Assembly: GCF_037975245.1 (NCBI RefSeq) | Contig: NC_092569.1 | Coordinates: forward strand, 5,108,501-5,172,500 | DNA length: 64,000 nucleotides | Reading direction: 5' to 3' | Origin: Apostichopus japonicus | Lineage: Eukaryota > Echinodermata > Holothuroidea > Aspidochirotida > Stichopodidae | Notes under the pieces: model-generated | What the model saw: only the letters and a program-made list of their open reading frames with translations | Told to the model about the DNA's origin: nothing | The model's database searches: none | Shown here: piece by piece, positions 44,640-56,029 of the stretch | Layout: the number at the start of each line of letters is the position of its first letter | Position numbering within the stretch: the stretch's first letter is position 1 | Made by a program: the position numbers and the translations under genes

Positions 44640-44882
44640 AGGTATGCTGTATTGGCATCAAATATGCTAGATATTCAAATATGGTCACCTTTAATCAAAA
44701 TTCTTCAACTGTTTTTATTACAGCCTTTGAGGAAATTGTCCTCACTGGGACATTCAGTCATCTTGTGTGTTCCTTAAAAATGTCTGAGAAAACTTTGGAG
44801 AGTAAAGACCTCCAAGAAAGTACTTTTTGAAAACTTCTAGCAATGATAGTGTGCTATAATTTGGGGCCTATACTGGCTACCT
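44640..44882 (-). repeat. Dispersed repeat, copy 2 (uninterrupted)
   Basis: Reverse-oriented relative of 19676-20145 without the SINE, preserving the pre-insertion sequence around the junction. It lies just beyond the repeat shared with 22.4 kb, so two repeat families seen 2.3 kb apart near 20-22 kb are adjacent here. Confidence 0.8.
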
Positions 44883-45010
44883 TTAAGTGATGATTGAATT
44901 GTCGTATAGAAATGCACCTGGACAACTGTCTCCAAAGTAGCAAAAATTAATTTTGGGCTGAAAGTCATCCTTTAATCATCAAATTTTAACTTTGAATTTT
45001 GTGAAGAGGA

Positions 45011-45053
45011 AAATCCTCCAGGAAAACAGTTTTGGAAATAAATAGCAACAGTT
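45011..45053 (+). repeat. Short repeat shared with 53117-53162
   Basis: CTCCAGGAAAACAGTTTTGG then AAATAAA and CAGTT match 53117-53162 with a few changes. Confidence 0.4.
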
Positions 45054-45352
45054 TTCGTTCAATTATTGATGACATTTTTCATGATTTGCAAGTCAGGCTT
45101 GCTATTGTGACATAACTGAAACAATTGACTAAATTTTTGTGTTGTTTTCAGTAATACTAATTTTTTCTACCACCAACAGTAATTTCTAGAGGATTGCTCA
45201 TTAATATTTCAGTAGACCCCCCATCCCCCTATAGACACATGGATTAAAGGATCTATTACATTTACACGTCACCATGGAGATCAAGTTTCATACTGATGTA
45301 AACACTTTATCTCTAGGCCCTACAGCTGCCACTAATCCTTGTTTATGAGTAA

Positions 45353-45538
45353 TCATCTCATATTGTTGATTTATCTGCATCTACTGATGAGAAAGCAATT
45401 TCTTTCTTTTTTAACCCTAAGTTAATTCCTATTTCACCTTATAAAACTAGTTCCATTCGAAAATTGTACTCAAAAGCAAAAAAATATTTTCGAAACCTTA
45501 AATTAAATTCTGTTCTCTCTGGTGAAACACCAAAAAAG
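45353..45538 (+). CDS. Candidate coding segment, 62 codons ending at a GTGCGT donor
   Basis: After a TAA at 45350-45352 one frame is open for 62 codons to an AAAAAG|GTGCGT donor-like site at 45539 (stop TAA at 45545 if unspliced). The peptide reads SSHIVDLSASTDEKAISFFF, then NPKLIPISPYKTSSIRKLYS, and ends VLSGETPKK. There is no ATG. Possible acceptors are AG at 45449-45450 after TTCCTATTTCACC, or none. Mixed composition with an Arg/Lys-rich C-terminal half looks more protein-like than its neighbours, but I do not recognise it. It could be an exon, a decayed transposon frame or chance. Confidence 0.22.
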
Positions 45539-45549
45539 GTGCGTTAAAA

Positions 45550-47285
45550 TCAGTGAAAGGCCCCATAGGGCATTTTGCAATTAAGCTATAATTCTTTTGA
45601 ATAGAGACTGAATTTTTAGCTAAAATGGCTTTGGCCTACCTCATATTAGATTTGGCTGACTCGTTTCTCTAATTTTGTTTCCCAAAATGAGTACATGTTT
45701 TCACCCACTTTACGGCAAATAAGTGGAAGAAACTTGTCTGTGATATTTTTTGAGTGGTCGATGATCGTTTACTGCCACGGTGATTCATAACGCGCATGTT
45801 TAACTTTTAGGTGTATGTGTGGTATAGTCACAGTGAGTTTTCCCCCCCCTGTCTGTCTACACAAATAGGGAAGTGAAAAAAAAACACTGTGATGAGTGTG
45901 TGTGTCCAGTACATTGGTATTAAAAGTGGAATGAGTAAGAATTAGTCTCCATCTTTGCCAGACTTGCATTAATTTGATTAAATATCAGGTCTAGTTTTTT
46001 TAAGTTATCATTTCTTTTTATCGGTATTGTGGTTTTTGTGACTAGTTTGAATTACTCATACACCCATCCACTACGCAGACACCCTTTTTCTTCATATTTC
46101 GTCACAGTTTCTATTTCTTGTTCAAATGAATGAATATATATGGCTTCTTTCTTTTTTTTTAGGTTAGATATTATACATTATTTGGGCATTTTGAGAAGAA
46201 ATATTGTGATGTGCATGAATTTCGAATTTAAACAGGAAATACATCCATTTGCACATCTACAGTAGCTTATTGATATATCAGTGTCAGATATGTCACACAA
46301 TACTGTACATTGTGGTATCACACAAATCTGCTATCTGACAGGTTCTTCAAATGATCTTTTTTACTTAAATCCTAATTCCTGGATGGTGTTGAGTAGAAAA
46401 TGATGATTTGGACATTAAATTATCTACCCTATATCATCAACCATTAAATTAACTACCATGTCCAGGTTTAAACTTACCCCTTAAATTTTCCCAGGGTTTT
46501 CAAAGTAGTGCGACTCCCTAGTTAAACATGTACTGTGGATTATATCAGCTCCTCATCATTACAGAAGTAACAGAACAAGTAGTACCAAAACGTGACTTTT
46601 ATTCTCTCAAATGATCTCATTTGTCTACATTTCTTTACAAATTTTTGAAGAACAAATGGTGTTGGCAAAATCATCATGTAATGATGCTGTTTAAATATGA
46701 ACCAGAGCAATTGTAATTTATCAAGAAATTATAATCTTTAACATAAGATCCATCTGTAAATGTATTGAATGAAATAGGAAGAAGAAGAAGTTTTCTTTAG
46801 GTTTCTGGTAAAATAAAAATTCCATGATACTTTCAAAATAACTACGATTGAAAGTCGATAAATTTTGTCATATTGAAGAAAAGGAAACAGGTATGATGAT
46901 AATGATGCATAAATATTGCATAATATAAGCTTTTTTGTTTCTCATTCAAAAGTTGCAATGAGTGTTAATTTAGCTTCATAAAATTCAGAATTAGTGAAAA
47001 TAACAGAGTGAAGAATAATAGATCAAAAGAACATTTCTCTCTGTTGGCAATTTTGACATCACACCTGTTTACATGATATGCTTATAAACTGTGACAATGT
47101 CAAATTTTCAACCTATCTGTACGTAAAATATGTTGCATAGGGATAAATGTAAATTACAACAGGATACTTACTGTAGAATGTGTTTCTCTTTCATCAACTA
47201 TAAAAATCCCTTGACTGGTCTTCTAAGCATTCATGTCTCACCCATCATAATATTATTAAATGAGTAATTACAGAGATTTATTACT
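45550..47285. other. No gene recognised
   Basis: AT-rich, nothing supportable. Confidence 0.4.
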
Positions 47286-47292
47286 AGTTTGA

Positions 47293-47345
47293 AAGAGGGG
47301 GAGGGGATAAAGAGGGGGGGAGGGGATAAAGAGGGGGAGGGATTG
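47293..47345 (+). repeat. G-rich tandem repeat, about 20-bp unit
   Basis: AGAGGGGGAGGGGATAA is repeated about two and a half times with an extended G run in the middle. Possible quadruplex on the plus strand. Confidence 0.85.
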
Positions 47346-48420
47346 GTTAAATCAAATTTGATGTCATAACATAAAGACATTTTGTTGCCTTTTATCAAAT
47401 TCCTTATTACTATACTAGTGAGGGGGATAGGTATAGGTTCATAGTTTTCAGTCGATAAAGGTTTAATGGCCCTCTATGCATTCCATATTAAACACGAACT
47501 TACCGATCCCTCACTCTACAATTGTTTTTGATACTGTTGTGTAGTTTAATAATCACACAAACATGGCAATGTACTTTCCCACAAATTTTTTGCTCCATTT
47601 GCAGAGATCAGTGAACGAAAAATTGAAACCTATACAAAGGTGTCTTGTGTCTTGTTTTTGGTCGAGACGAAACAGTGCGTCTGATTAATGTCTTCCTCTC
47701 GAGCAAGACAATACAAAGAATGGGACGCCTTGGTTTTGGTTGAAGTTTTACTTAAATGTTTTCTTTATATTATATAAATTATATTCAGTCTCTTCCTGAA
47801 AAATTAAAAATTGTCAATTTCAGAAATAATCCATATCTTTTGAATACTAACCCTTCTTATCACATTTGGTGATATTAACATCAAAATGTTATAATCCCAC
47901 CATACTACAACTCATCATCTTCGGGAAATGGAAGATCTCATAATTCCACAGGGCTCAAACTGTTCTGCAAAGTATACGCAAATAAATTGCCCCAAAACTT
48001 AGACAAAGCAGATTTTGGAGACAGAGTAATAGATTTTTTAATTCTTTGTGAGAAACAAATGAAAGTTTGTGATCCTACAAATTGCCGCAATTAAAGGTAC
48101 CAGTAAAATAAAGAGATCTGGGGTGCATAAGCGCAGCTGAAGGATTAAAAGTGTCATTTCTGTGACCTGTATCAATTTGTCAGACTTGGCAAAGCCTGGA
48201 AAATTGACCTGGCAATTAACAATTATATTCATTTATTATCCTGCTCATCATATAAAGAAGGTATGGGTTTGTAAAAATGCATGTGTGTGTGCATGTTGGT
48301 GTGTTCACATCAATCATGTGTGTGTTTTCCCTTGGCTTGTAAAAACAATATATTAATCACATTGTACGTATATATGGTGGTGGTTGAACGTCATACTTGG
48401 TACTGTATGTGGATCCACAG
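47346..48420. other. No gene recognised
   Basis: AT-rich, with a GT-rich stretch at 48280-48330. Confidence 0.4.
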
Positions 48421-48471
48421 GATTGTTGTTGTTGAGGACTTTCCAAGTTCACGTGAGCTCCCACATATCAG
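48421..48471 (+). other. Weak candidate 51-nt exon
   Basis: The segment lies between TGTGGATCCACAG and a donor-like GTGAGCATAT at 48472. One frame is open, IVVVEDFPSSRELPHI. The acceptor lacks a pyrimidine tract and includes a palindrome (TGTGGATCCACA), so the case is weak. Confidence 0.15.
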
Positions 48472-48900
48472 GTGAGCATATTGTTCTCGTATATACCAAT
48501 GGTGCATCTACTATCACTCAGGTGTGGCATCTCTCTTACTGGAGTCCGGCCCCCACCGGTTGTAACTTAGACAAACTGTTATAATACCAACCAAACCTGG
48601 CTGCCTTTAGTTTTATCTATAGACTGACATGTTGACGTATGCCACTCCAAGCTATTATTGGGCTGTTTTGTCTGCCAGTCTTAAGTGACTAACAATTACT
48701 GTTCCTCCGAAAACAGATTCAGGGTACTTCCCGAAAATGAAGTGCAATTAGAAAGCAAAGACACCGTGATGATTCAGCAGCTATGGTAACACACATGCAT
48801 GTATCAAACTTGTCATTTTAACCAGACGTAACTTTGAGTTAATGACTCTGATCTGATTGAGAACCCTGGCCTCACTCCGTCTGGTGAGTCAGGTTCTGTC

Positions 48901-49113
48901 ATGGCCGCCGCGATGCCTGTCTCTTCAAATCACACAATTTACTCCTGGTATGAAGACGTCAGTAAGCTAGATGTTCGATTCCGTGACAACAAAACGTGTT
49001 TTAATTGGGGTAGTCGCTGTGTAAAGTTATCTGGTCGTATATCTGCTTTCAGACGAGGGTATCACAGAAGAGGAAACTTAAAGCAGTGTTATATTATATA
49101 TTATATATTATAA
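48901..49113 (+). CDS. Candidate small ORF or first coding exon
   Basis: ATG at 48901 has a favourable setting (TCTGTCATGGCC) and an alanine-rich start MAAAMPVSSNHTIYSWYEDV typical of animal initiator exons. The frame is 70 codons if unspliced, ending in an AT-rich repeat-like tail. A donor-like GTAAGC inside it (CGTCAGTAAGC, near 48961) would end the exon after about 20 codons. Another donor, GTGAGT, lies just upstream at 48883-48888. Local GC and CpG are raised only over the first 100 bp. I do not recognise the peptide. Confidence 0.25.
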   Translation: MAAAMPVSSNHTIYSWYEDVSKLDVRFRDNKTCFNWGSRCVKLSGRISAFRRGYHRRGNLKQCYIIYYIL

Positions 49114-50050
49114 GTACTATATATACATGAATAATGAGTGCTGATATCATAAAAGGTAGCAAAAATTCCGATCATGTCTTCCATCTTTCTCTATTTTCCC
49201 AGTCTAGTTTTGATGATTTTAACTTATTTTGTCTAAATTTTAGTCAGCACTTTTGCAAAATGTTTGCCTAAATTGGTCTAATGATATTGTAAAGACTATA
49301 TATATTAGATTGAAGCTATCTGTTTTATTTTAAACTGTTATTCTTAAAGCTGAGTCCAACCCTGATACACTGTTTTAAGTTTGGTGTAATTGATTAATTT
49401 TGTTGATATCATTGTTCTGGCAACAGCAGAGTGAGTGACGTCATTGTGGCAAGTAAATTTTGTGTTTGCTATTAATTGTTAATGGGTTCATAATCCAAAC
49501 AGGAAGATCGCTTCTATGGAAAATAAGTTCATTTTCTTAAGAATTTGGAGTTAATTAGATTGAAGGCTGTTAAGCAAGCTAGGGTTTTTGTTGAGTGTTG
49601 AAATTAACGGGTGAATAATTAAAGAAATTATATGATATCAACTGGCGGAGCTATTGGGGTTGATTTCAGTAAATGTTCAATATTATTCGCCACAAAAATC
49701 CCATTACAATGCAATTCATAAACTTTGAGGAAAAGTTAGAAACATTCATTGGAAATTTCCATTTTGGGTTTTTGCATTTAAGTTACTATTATTATTGTTA
49801 CTATTATGTATGAAAAATAGTACCATTTTGATACCAAACTTCCAAAGCAATATATCGTTCATAAGAATGAAAATAGCCATTTCAGTACAAGAAAAATCCA
49901 GTTACAAATTTCTTTCAGCGTGCATTGAATGCTGGTATATTGCTCAAGTGTCAGGGCAAAAAAGAATTGTTGAATAAAATTAAAAGTTTGTTTATACTTG
50001 CTAATTAACATTCACTTTTGGAAAAGAGCAAATAGATTCATGGCCTTAGA
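49114..50050. other. No gene recognised
   Basis: AT-rich, nothing supportable. Confidence 0.4.
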
Positions 50051-50121
50051 ATGGAATTTTGAACCAGTGACCTGTGGGTTACAAGCTTGCCCAGACTGGT
50101 TTTAACCAAGCTATCCATCTT
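50051..50121 (-). repeat. Decayed tRNA-like head (SINE or tRNA relic)
   Basis: On the minus strand the order GATGGATAGCTTGGTTAAAA, then GGTCACTGGTTCAAAATTCC recalls A and B boxes of a RNA polymerase III promoter, and a loose AGATGGA/TCCATTCT end pairing is possible. It is too degraded for a tRNA gene. No body matching the other SINEs follows. Confidence 0.4.
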
Positions 50122-52370
50122 GTAGTTGGTGGCGATCGTGTTACCTATTTCTTTGCTGGGGACGCAATGCAGTCAGAATCCGCAATTTTTCGCTCAGTTT
50201 CCATTGTTCACATGCACATGTAATATTCGCAAATGATTTACGTTATTTTGAGCAATATAAGGGCTGTCCAATTTTTTTTTCTTTTCCAAGTTTTAGCTTA
50301 TATTAGTTAGGACTGCTTCAAACCAGTATGGAACACTCGGTAGTTAAATGTTCATTATATGTGAAAGAAACGTTGGAAAAAAAACTGTACATGGACCATT
50401 AGGGGTACCATTCTGAGAAAGACTGGACAGGATTGGTAGTTTGATAGAAGTGATCTACAAAATACAGAAAGCTCCTTTAAAATTTATCCACATGACAGCA
50501 ATACTGATTTACATCAAGCTTCACTACTGTATCTGTCCATTCACAACCTTACCACCCTTTATACAATACTTACTCTACACCATCTGATGTGACCTAGTAA
50601 CACAGTCCTGCCCTAATGATTTGCATCCAGCATACCCGTTATCTCCAGGGTCAGCAACTTTTCTTCGAAATGACCAGTACCAAATTAAATACTAGAGACC
50701 GCCTTAAAAATCTTTCTCTTTTTAATGTACCCTAAACAGTATTGCTACTTAAAGTGGGGCCCACAGCTAGTTGGACACTTAAGAAAGAGATACTTAGCAG
50801 ATCTCAAACACTCGAACCTCCCTCTGAGGTACGTCTCTTCCTTTACTTTAGTATTTTTTCTCCCTTTCTCTTTTGGCCCTTTTCCGCTATTGTGTGATTT
50901 ATCAGCTGTCTGTGTATTTCTTTAATTGTACTATAGTGCTAAGTTGTCATCTGCTTCAGGCAAATGAATGAGAAATAAGGCTTAAATATGCAAGTAGGGA
51001 TTTTATCTACCGGTTGATCAATATATTGCTGATATGTGTACAAGAAACAGCGTAAGGATATGTAGTTTAGTTTACTTTGAACGATGGCAAAAAGTACGGT
51101 TACGAAGTTTGGAGTCTGTTAAATAACTGCTGTGAATTGTGGGTCACTGACTCAGGAGGATGGTCGGTGTATGTCTTCATTTTCGTATACCTGGAATTTT
51201 TTTTAGCCGATCAACAGCTTTATTCTAGCACGAAATGGCTCTAATATTTGGTAATTTGAAGCAGATCCGCTCTGTTACCTGAAGGCATATCAATTTGAAA
51301 TGCAAATTATGAATGCTTGAAACTGTGTAAAGTCATGATCGTAGCTCGGTGTACTTAGAAACAAAAATTGGTTATCGTTGATAACTCGCATGATCATGAT
51401 GTTAAAGTTTCAGCGTATTTACTTTGCAAGAGAAACCTTATAACGCCAAATGCTTTCAATCATTAAATTGTTTGTATTTACCATGTGATGTATAGAGTGT
51501 GCCAGGGAGGATTGGACAACAAATGTTGTATTTTGGGGTAATTTTGACTATGAATAATACATAATTTAAGACGCTTGAGATGTCTGAGATATATGCTCTC
51601 AATTATTCAATTTTCTGTAATTGCCAATGTGATGTAGAAAGTTTGGGAGGTTTTGACAACATTATATTTTTGGCATTTTCCCAATAAATGATGCATAATT
51701 TTAAGGTATGTACTTAAGGCAGCATAGTACAGCTGTGTTTGGATCAGATTCATGACTATACATGAAGTTAAATTAGGCAAAATATGGAACATGGAAGAAA
51801 AAAAAAAATTTTGATTCCCAGTGATGTTAATATCACAAAATAAATGACAAGAAGGGACTTAATTCTGATGAGACTGTAAAGTACTTTAACCCTGTTTTCT
51901 GCAATGTTAAATCATGCAAGATCAGAAATAGTAGAGCGGTTGGTTGCCTCGATCTGCATAATTAGGTTTTTTTATATTTCACTATCGACGCAATTTAGCT
52001 TCTAAACCGGAAACTTTGTTTGTCAAGACAGATACTGCAGATAGAATGAGAAAGTGTTTGACTTTACAATGAAAAGTAAGAAGGAGAGGGGAAAATAAGA
52101 GAAACCAGACCTAGTCTAGACTTACCATACCTTCATACTAGCAGATGTCCCTGGCCTATAGTCCACTTTGAATATTGGTCAGGGCTTGTAGATGTTATTG
52201 TCTGCGAGTGTTTGGACTAAATTAGCAGCCACATTACATTGCACGTTCTGGACAAGAGACCTGCAACACAGGTGAATATTATGGGATGTGAAACAACGTT
52301 GTGAAATCAAATTAGCTGTAATTGATCATGTAGAAGTTCTTATATATCCTTCATATTTTAACAGATTAGA
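50122..52370. other. No gene recognised
   Basis: AT-rich, nothing supportable. Confidence 0.4.
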
Positions 52371-52372
52371 TT

Positions 52373-52648
52373 ATGGATCATCAAGATCAAATGAAAGTAG
52401 AAAGACAACACTGTTCTTTCTTAAAACTTCATTTTGTAAATTTGCCATATATGTATATTACTGACCAGTGGTACCATGCATACTCAGTTTTGAAAAGGAG
52501 AGACATATGCAAATACCTAAAAACATATTCTGCGACGTTAGTTCTCCAAACTAGCGCCAGGCATGATCAAATAAGGCCAAAAGTGTTACAAATAATGCAA
52601 CATGGTACATTCAATTTGTGGGACACAAACTTTTGGCTGTCGTCATAA
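52373..52648 (+). other. 91-codon open frame, unrecognised
   Basis: A true ATG (GATTATGG context) opens MDHQDQMKVERQHCSFLKLH and runs to TAA with balanced composition and no simple repeat. About this many frames of this length are expected by chance in 64 kb of AT-rich DNA. No splice or promoter signal supports it, and no family is recognised. Confidence 0.12.
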
Positions 52649-53700
52649 TTAATATTTTTTTCTTGTTTCCTTTTATATTAGGTATTCTTCCTGTTAACAT
52701 ATTTTATGACTCCTGGAATTATATTCATTCTGGAATGATTAAAGAAATGAAACAAATAAATAAATACCTCCCTAACTAATAAGCAACGGTTAATTACACA
52801 GAGATTTATTTTGAGAAAGCCAGTTTTGTTCAGTAATAATTTACATGGAATGGTCGGAATGACATATAAAGTTACAACGCAACGCAAAGTGTAGTTTTCA
52901 AAAGTTAACAGATCTTGAGGTTTTCCTAAGCAGAAACAATTTATTGAAGCTTAATAGACTCTGCAATGCCTATTACTATAACCTTATGTCTTATTGGACA
53001 TGAAGGAAAGTATGTACAGTTTGTAGAAGGGATAACTGGGGGGAAAAAAACCTTTCTTTAAAATCTATCCTATTTCAAGCTGTCTACTTTGGCAGATTTT
53101 TTAGGGAATAAGTTTAGAATCTCCAGGATAATACGTTTTGGAAATAAACATTTCAGCAGTTAAGTATATAATGTTTCATTGTTTGACTATTGTACTACAT
53201 GTGAGCTTTAACACTCTTACAAGAAAAGGTAATATAATTATTTTAATATTTTATTTTGATAACGTTACAAGAGGTACCCAAAAGATCTGCATTCACATTC
53301 CCAAAGGCCAGTGACAAATTGAGATTTTCAAGGCTCTGTCATAATGTCTTGAGCTCGATCGATGCAAGTATGTATGTACATTTAGAGTTAATGAATAAGA
53401 AGTTGGGATGACGTTAGCTGATAAAGAAAACTGACTTTATTTGTACATATATACTGCAGTTACAGTTATTTGATTTTTTGCCTGTTAAAATCTGTTTACT
53501 ATAAAGTCAACTTGCAAAGTTCTCTGATTAATCACTGGGAGTCATGCATCTGACATGAATCACTCATGTGCTTAACACTCATGGTTTGTCAGCAACCTTT
53601 ATATAGTCATAGAAATTATTACTACATATACTGCGCAGAGCTTCCCCCCAAAAAAACTGAATATTACTATACCATGTGTTGATGCAGCTGCCATCAATAT
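52649..53700. other. No gene recognised
   Basis: AT-rich. Contains the short repeat 53117-53162 related to 45011-45053. Confidence 0.4.
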
Positions 53701-53738
53701 GACACCAACATTAACCATACTTCAACCCACTGTAATTA

Positions 53739-53948
53739 ATGCCCCTCTGTTTACGCCCAACCATATACCCCGCCTCCCTTAATGGATTGATCTTGGCACC
53801 GTGCCATCGTGTTGATCTCAGTCAACCAATAATATTGTCAAGGCATGACTGCAAACAGTTCATCGACAGAAAATTTTCTAGTCCAATTAAATATCATGCT
53901 GTGAAAGATCGTTATGGGCTTTTGCAAACTTTCCTAGCTTCCAAGTAA
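53739..53948 (+). other. 69-codon open frame in a less AT-rich island
   Basis: ATG at 53739 opens MPLCLRPTIYPASLNGLILA and runs to TAA 53946-53948 with balanced composition. Local GC is higher than the surroundings. The ATG context is poor and no splice sites are evident. It may be a coding relic or conserved noncoding sequence. Unrecognised. Confidence 0.18.
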
Positions 53949-53949
53949 A

Positions 53950-55430
53950 ATTCCTTTTTCCTTTTCATATATTTGTTAGATGCGTTTATTTTACATTTGA
54001 TGGTTTTTTTTTCTTGGAGGCAGAGGGGTGGGGGGGGTCTTATTAAGAATCATCTTTCTACTTTAGTTACAATTAATATTGTCCCATCTAGCTAATAGAG
54101 ATTTTGCTTAATTGGTATACATACAGATTAAATTTATATATCGTGTCGGTTTCAAAACGAAGGCGTCGACTTATGAAAATGTATGGTATCTAATGGTTAC
54201 GTTAGGCTGTGAGTCAAACGTGCAGTTTATTGAATGATGATTCATAGTTTGTTCCATTTCCAAGGGTGTCATAAATATGAAGGAATTCTGTTATATTTTT
54301 ATGAAGTAAATGTTACTCAATTGCTGTTTATTACTTATTATCTATTTCAATCCGTTGGGATTATCTCCCAGAACAGTTGCCAACCCTCAGTGAGGTACAG
54401 ATTCAGTGAGATGAATAGTCAGACGTGCAAAGTTAAATGATTAAGTTTAATACATCGTAGAAAGCAAGATGTTTCCCAGTCACGACTCAGTGAAAACTGA
54501 ATTCTCAGAATTTATGAAATATTACAAAATATATTGCAGCATTGTTCTGGGTATGAGAAAAGAAGTTTTCAAACATTTTAACCACGTTGTTTGTTACAAT
54601 TACAGTTGCAATTAAATTTGCACCTTAAAATTAGGAACTCAAGTTAATACACAGCGTGGAGGGTCGATTGTTTCATTAATGGTAGGAAGTTCCATCATCT
54701 CAGTTTTTGAAGCATTCCCTCCACTAGAAAATGTGTGTGCACCTGTCTTATACCGAAAGGTTTCATGTGATTTAAAGATCAACAATACAATTTCAGAAGT
54801 AGCTTACGATTGCTCAAAACATTTGTAAAAGTACTTTGTCAGAATATGTGATGCTAAAATTTTCCCCAGTTTTTAGGATCGCGTGTTAAATTGGACGGCA
54901 AGATGTCTTAAAGAGGGAACTTAATGTGTTGATATTGGCGTAAAATACTTCTTAAAGTTTTAGCATGAGTGATCATTATGTTAATGTTCTTGCAGTCACC
55001 TTTGTAATGTTATGATAGATAACAAGTACATTGTTGATGTTTGCTTTTAGATCATTCAGAACATGAGATCTAAAACAAACTTTGTAAAAATATACTTCAT
55101 TGAGCTGTTTACTTTGATCAGTCTGATGGTGATACCTTCATTTCATTTTGTTGTCACATTCATCCAAGTCCAGTTACAACTATGTCTGTAACATCTTGCA
55201 TAGGGGTATAGGACGGCTCTTCAACAACAGATGATTGGCAAGGGTGAGGAGAGGCTTGGTGGTGGGGGTGTAGAGATCAGGGGATTGGAGAAAGTTTACT
55301 TTTCAAACCATTTTGAAAGAAAGTAGGTGTAAACTGTGTTTTTGTTGCAGGGGTTGGGAGGCTAGGTACTTCTAATCCCTTTCATGATTGTTTGAAAACT
55401 TGAGCTGACCAATTTACTTTGTTCCTGGCT
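53950..55430. other. No gene recognised
   Basis: AT-rich, with G-rich tracts near 54017-54040 and 55252-55282. Confidence 0.4.
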
Positions 55431-55613
55431 TACCTGTCTCCCCACAACCTTAGCACCTCGTTCTACCGTGCCTAGAATGAACCGGTAACCTTGTAACACT
55501 GTGCGCCCTCTATGACCGGCTCCTCCGGTCAATGCCGGTCAACTTGAGTTGACCAATTTGTCTAGTATCATGAAATTAATTGTACTGGTTTCAATTTTGT
55601 TCTTTTCTCCTAG

Positions 55614-55694
55614 GTAGAAACACCTCTTCGATCTTCATATCAGAAATCTCTGAGATACAGATCTGATGATGACACCTGCTTCAAGGAGGAGTGA
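55614..55694 (+). CDS. Candidate terminal coding exon
   Basis: A strong acceptor, TTTTGTTCTTTTCTCCTAG ending at 55613, is followed in phase 0 by 26 open codons and TGA at 55692-55694. The peptide begins VETPLRSSYQKSLRYRSDDD and ends TCFKEE, a polar, charged tail of the kind seen at protein C-termini. An AATAAA lies at 55772-55777, about 80 bp past the stop. No upstream exon can be assigned; the candidate start exon at 14452-14524 ends in the right phase, but 41 kb away. It sits between two copies of a diverged repeat, so a repeat-derived origin is possible. Confidence 0.28.
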   Translation, partial: VETPLRSSYQKSLRYRSDDDTCFKEE

Positions 55695-55771
55695 AAGGTG
55701 CTTTACTTTCAAGTAGCAGAAGTCAAGAATGGTCTGCATATGTGTGAGGTAGATCTTCTTATAAGTGATGC

Positions 55772-55777
55772 AATAAA
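55772..55777 (+). terminator. AATAAA polyadenylation signal candidate
   Basis: Hexamer placed about 80 bp after the stop of the candidate terminal exon at 55614. Meaningful only with that exon. Confidence 0.2.
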
Positions 55778-55985
55778 CCTTCTCGAGCTTCTGACAATGC
55801 AGATATGTCTTGTCAGTAAGTCTGGTTTAGGTCAAGTGATGTAAATAATTAGCAGGTATTTATTCTGCTTACCTGTTTCTGCACAACCATAGCTCTCTCA
55901 CAGTACTGTGCCCACTCGCAGTGATCTGATACCCTATCAGTAATCTGCTAACCAGGCAGTGATATGTGCACAGGATTTGAAAGAT

Positions 55986-56022
55986 GGGTGGGCGGGGGGG
56001 GGGGGGGGGGAGAGGGAGAGGG
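55986..56022 (+). repeat. G run with GA tail
   Basis: GGTGGGCGGGG extends to a run of about 18 G, then AGAGGGAGAGGG. Quadruplex-prone and hard to sequence. Confidence 0.9.
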
Positions 56023-56029
56023 AAAATTC

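Larger units (their letters stand above)
55430..55925 (+). repeat. Two diverged copies flanking the candidate exon at 55614
   Basis: GCTTACCTGTCTCCCCACAA (55430-55449) continues into CCTTAGC and TACCGTGCC. A similar series, GCTTACCTGTTTCTGCACAA then CCATAGC and TACTGTGCC, begins at about 55868. Spacing is about 438 bp. An old duplication or two members of an unknown repeat. Confidence 0.5.
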
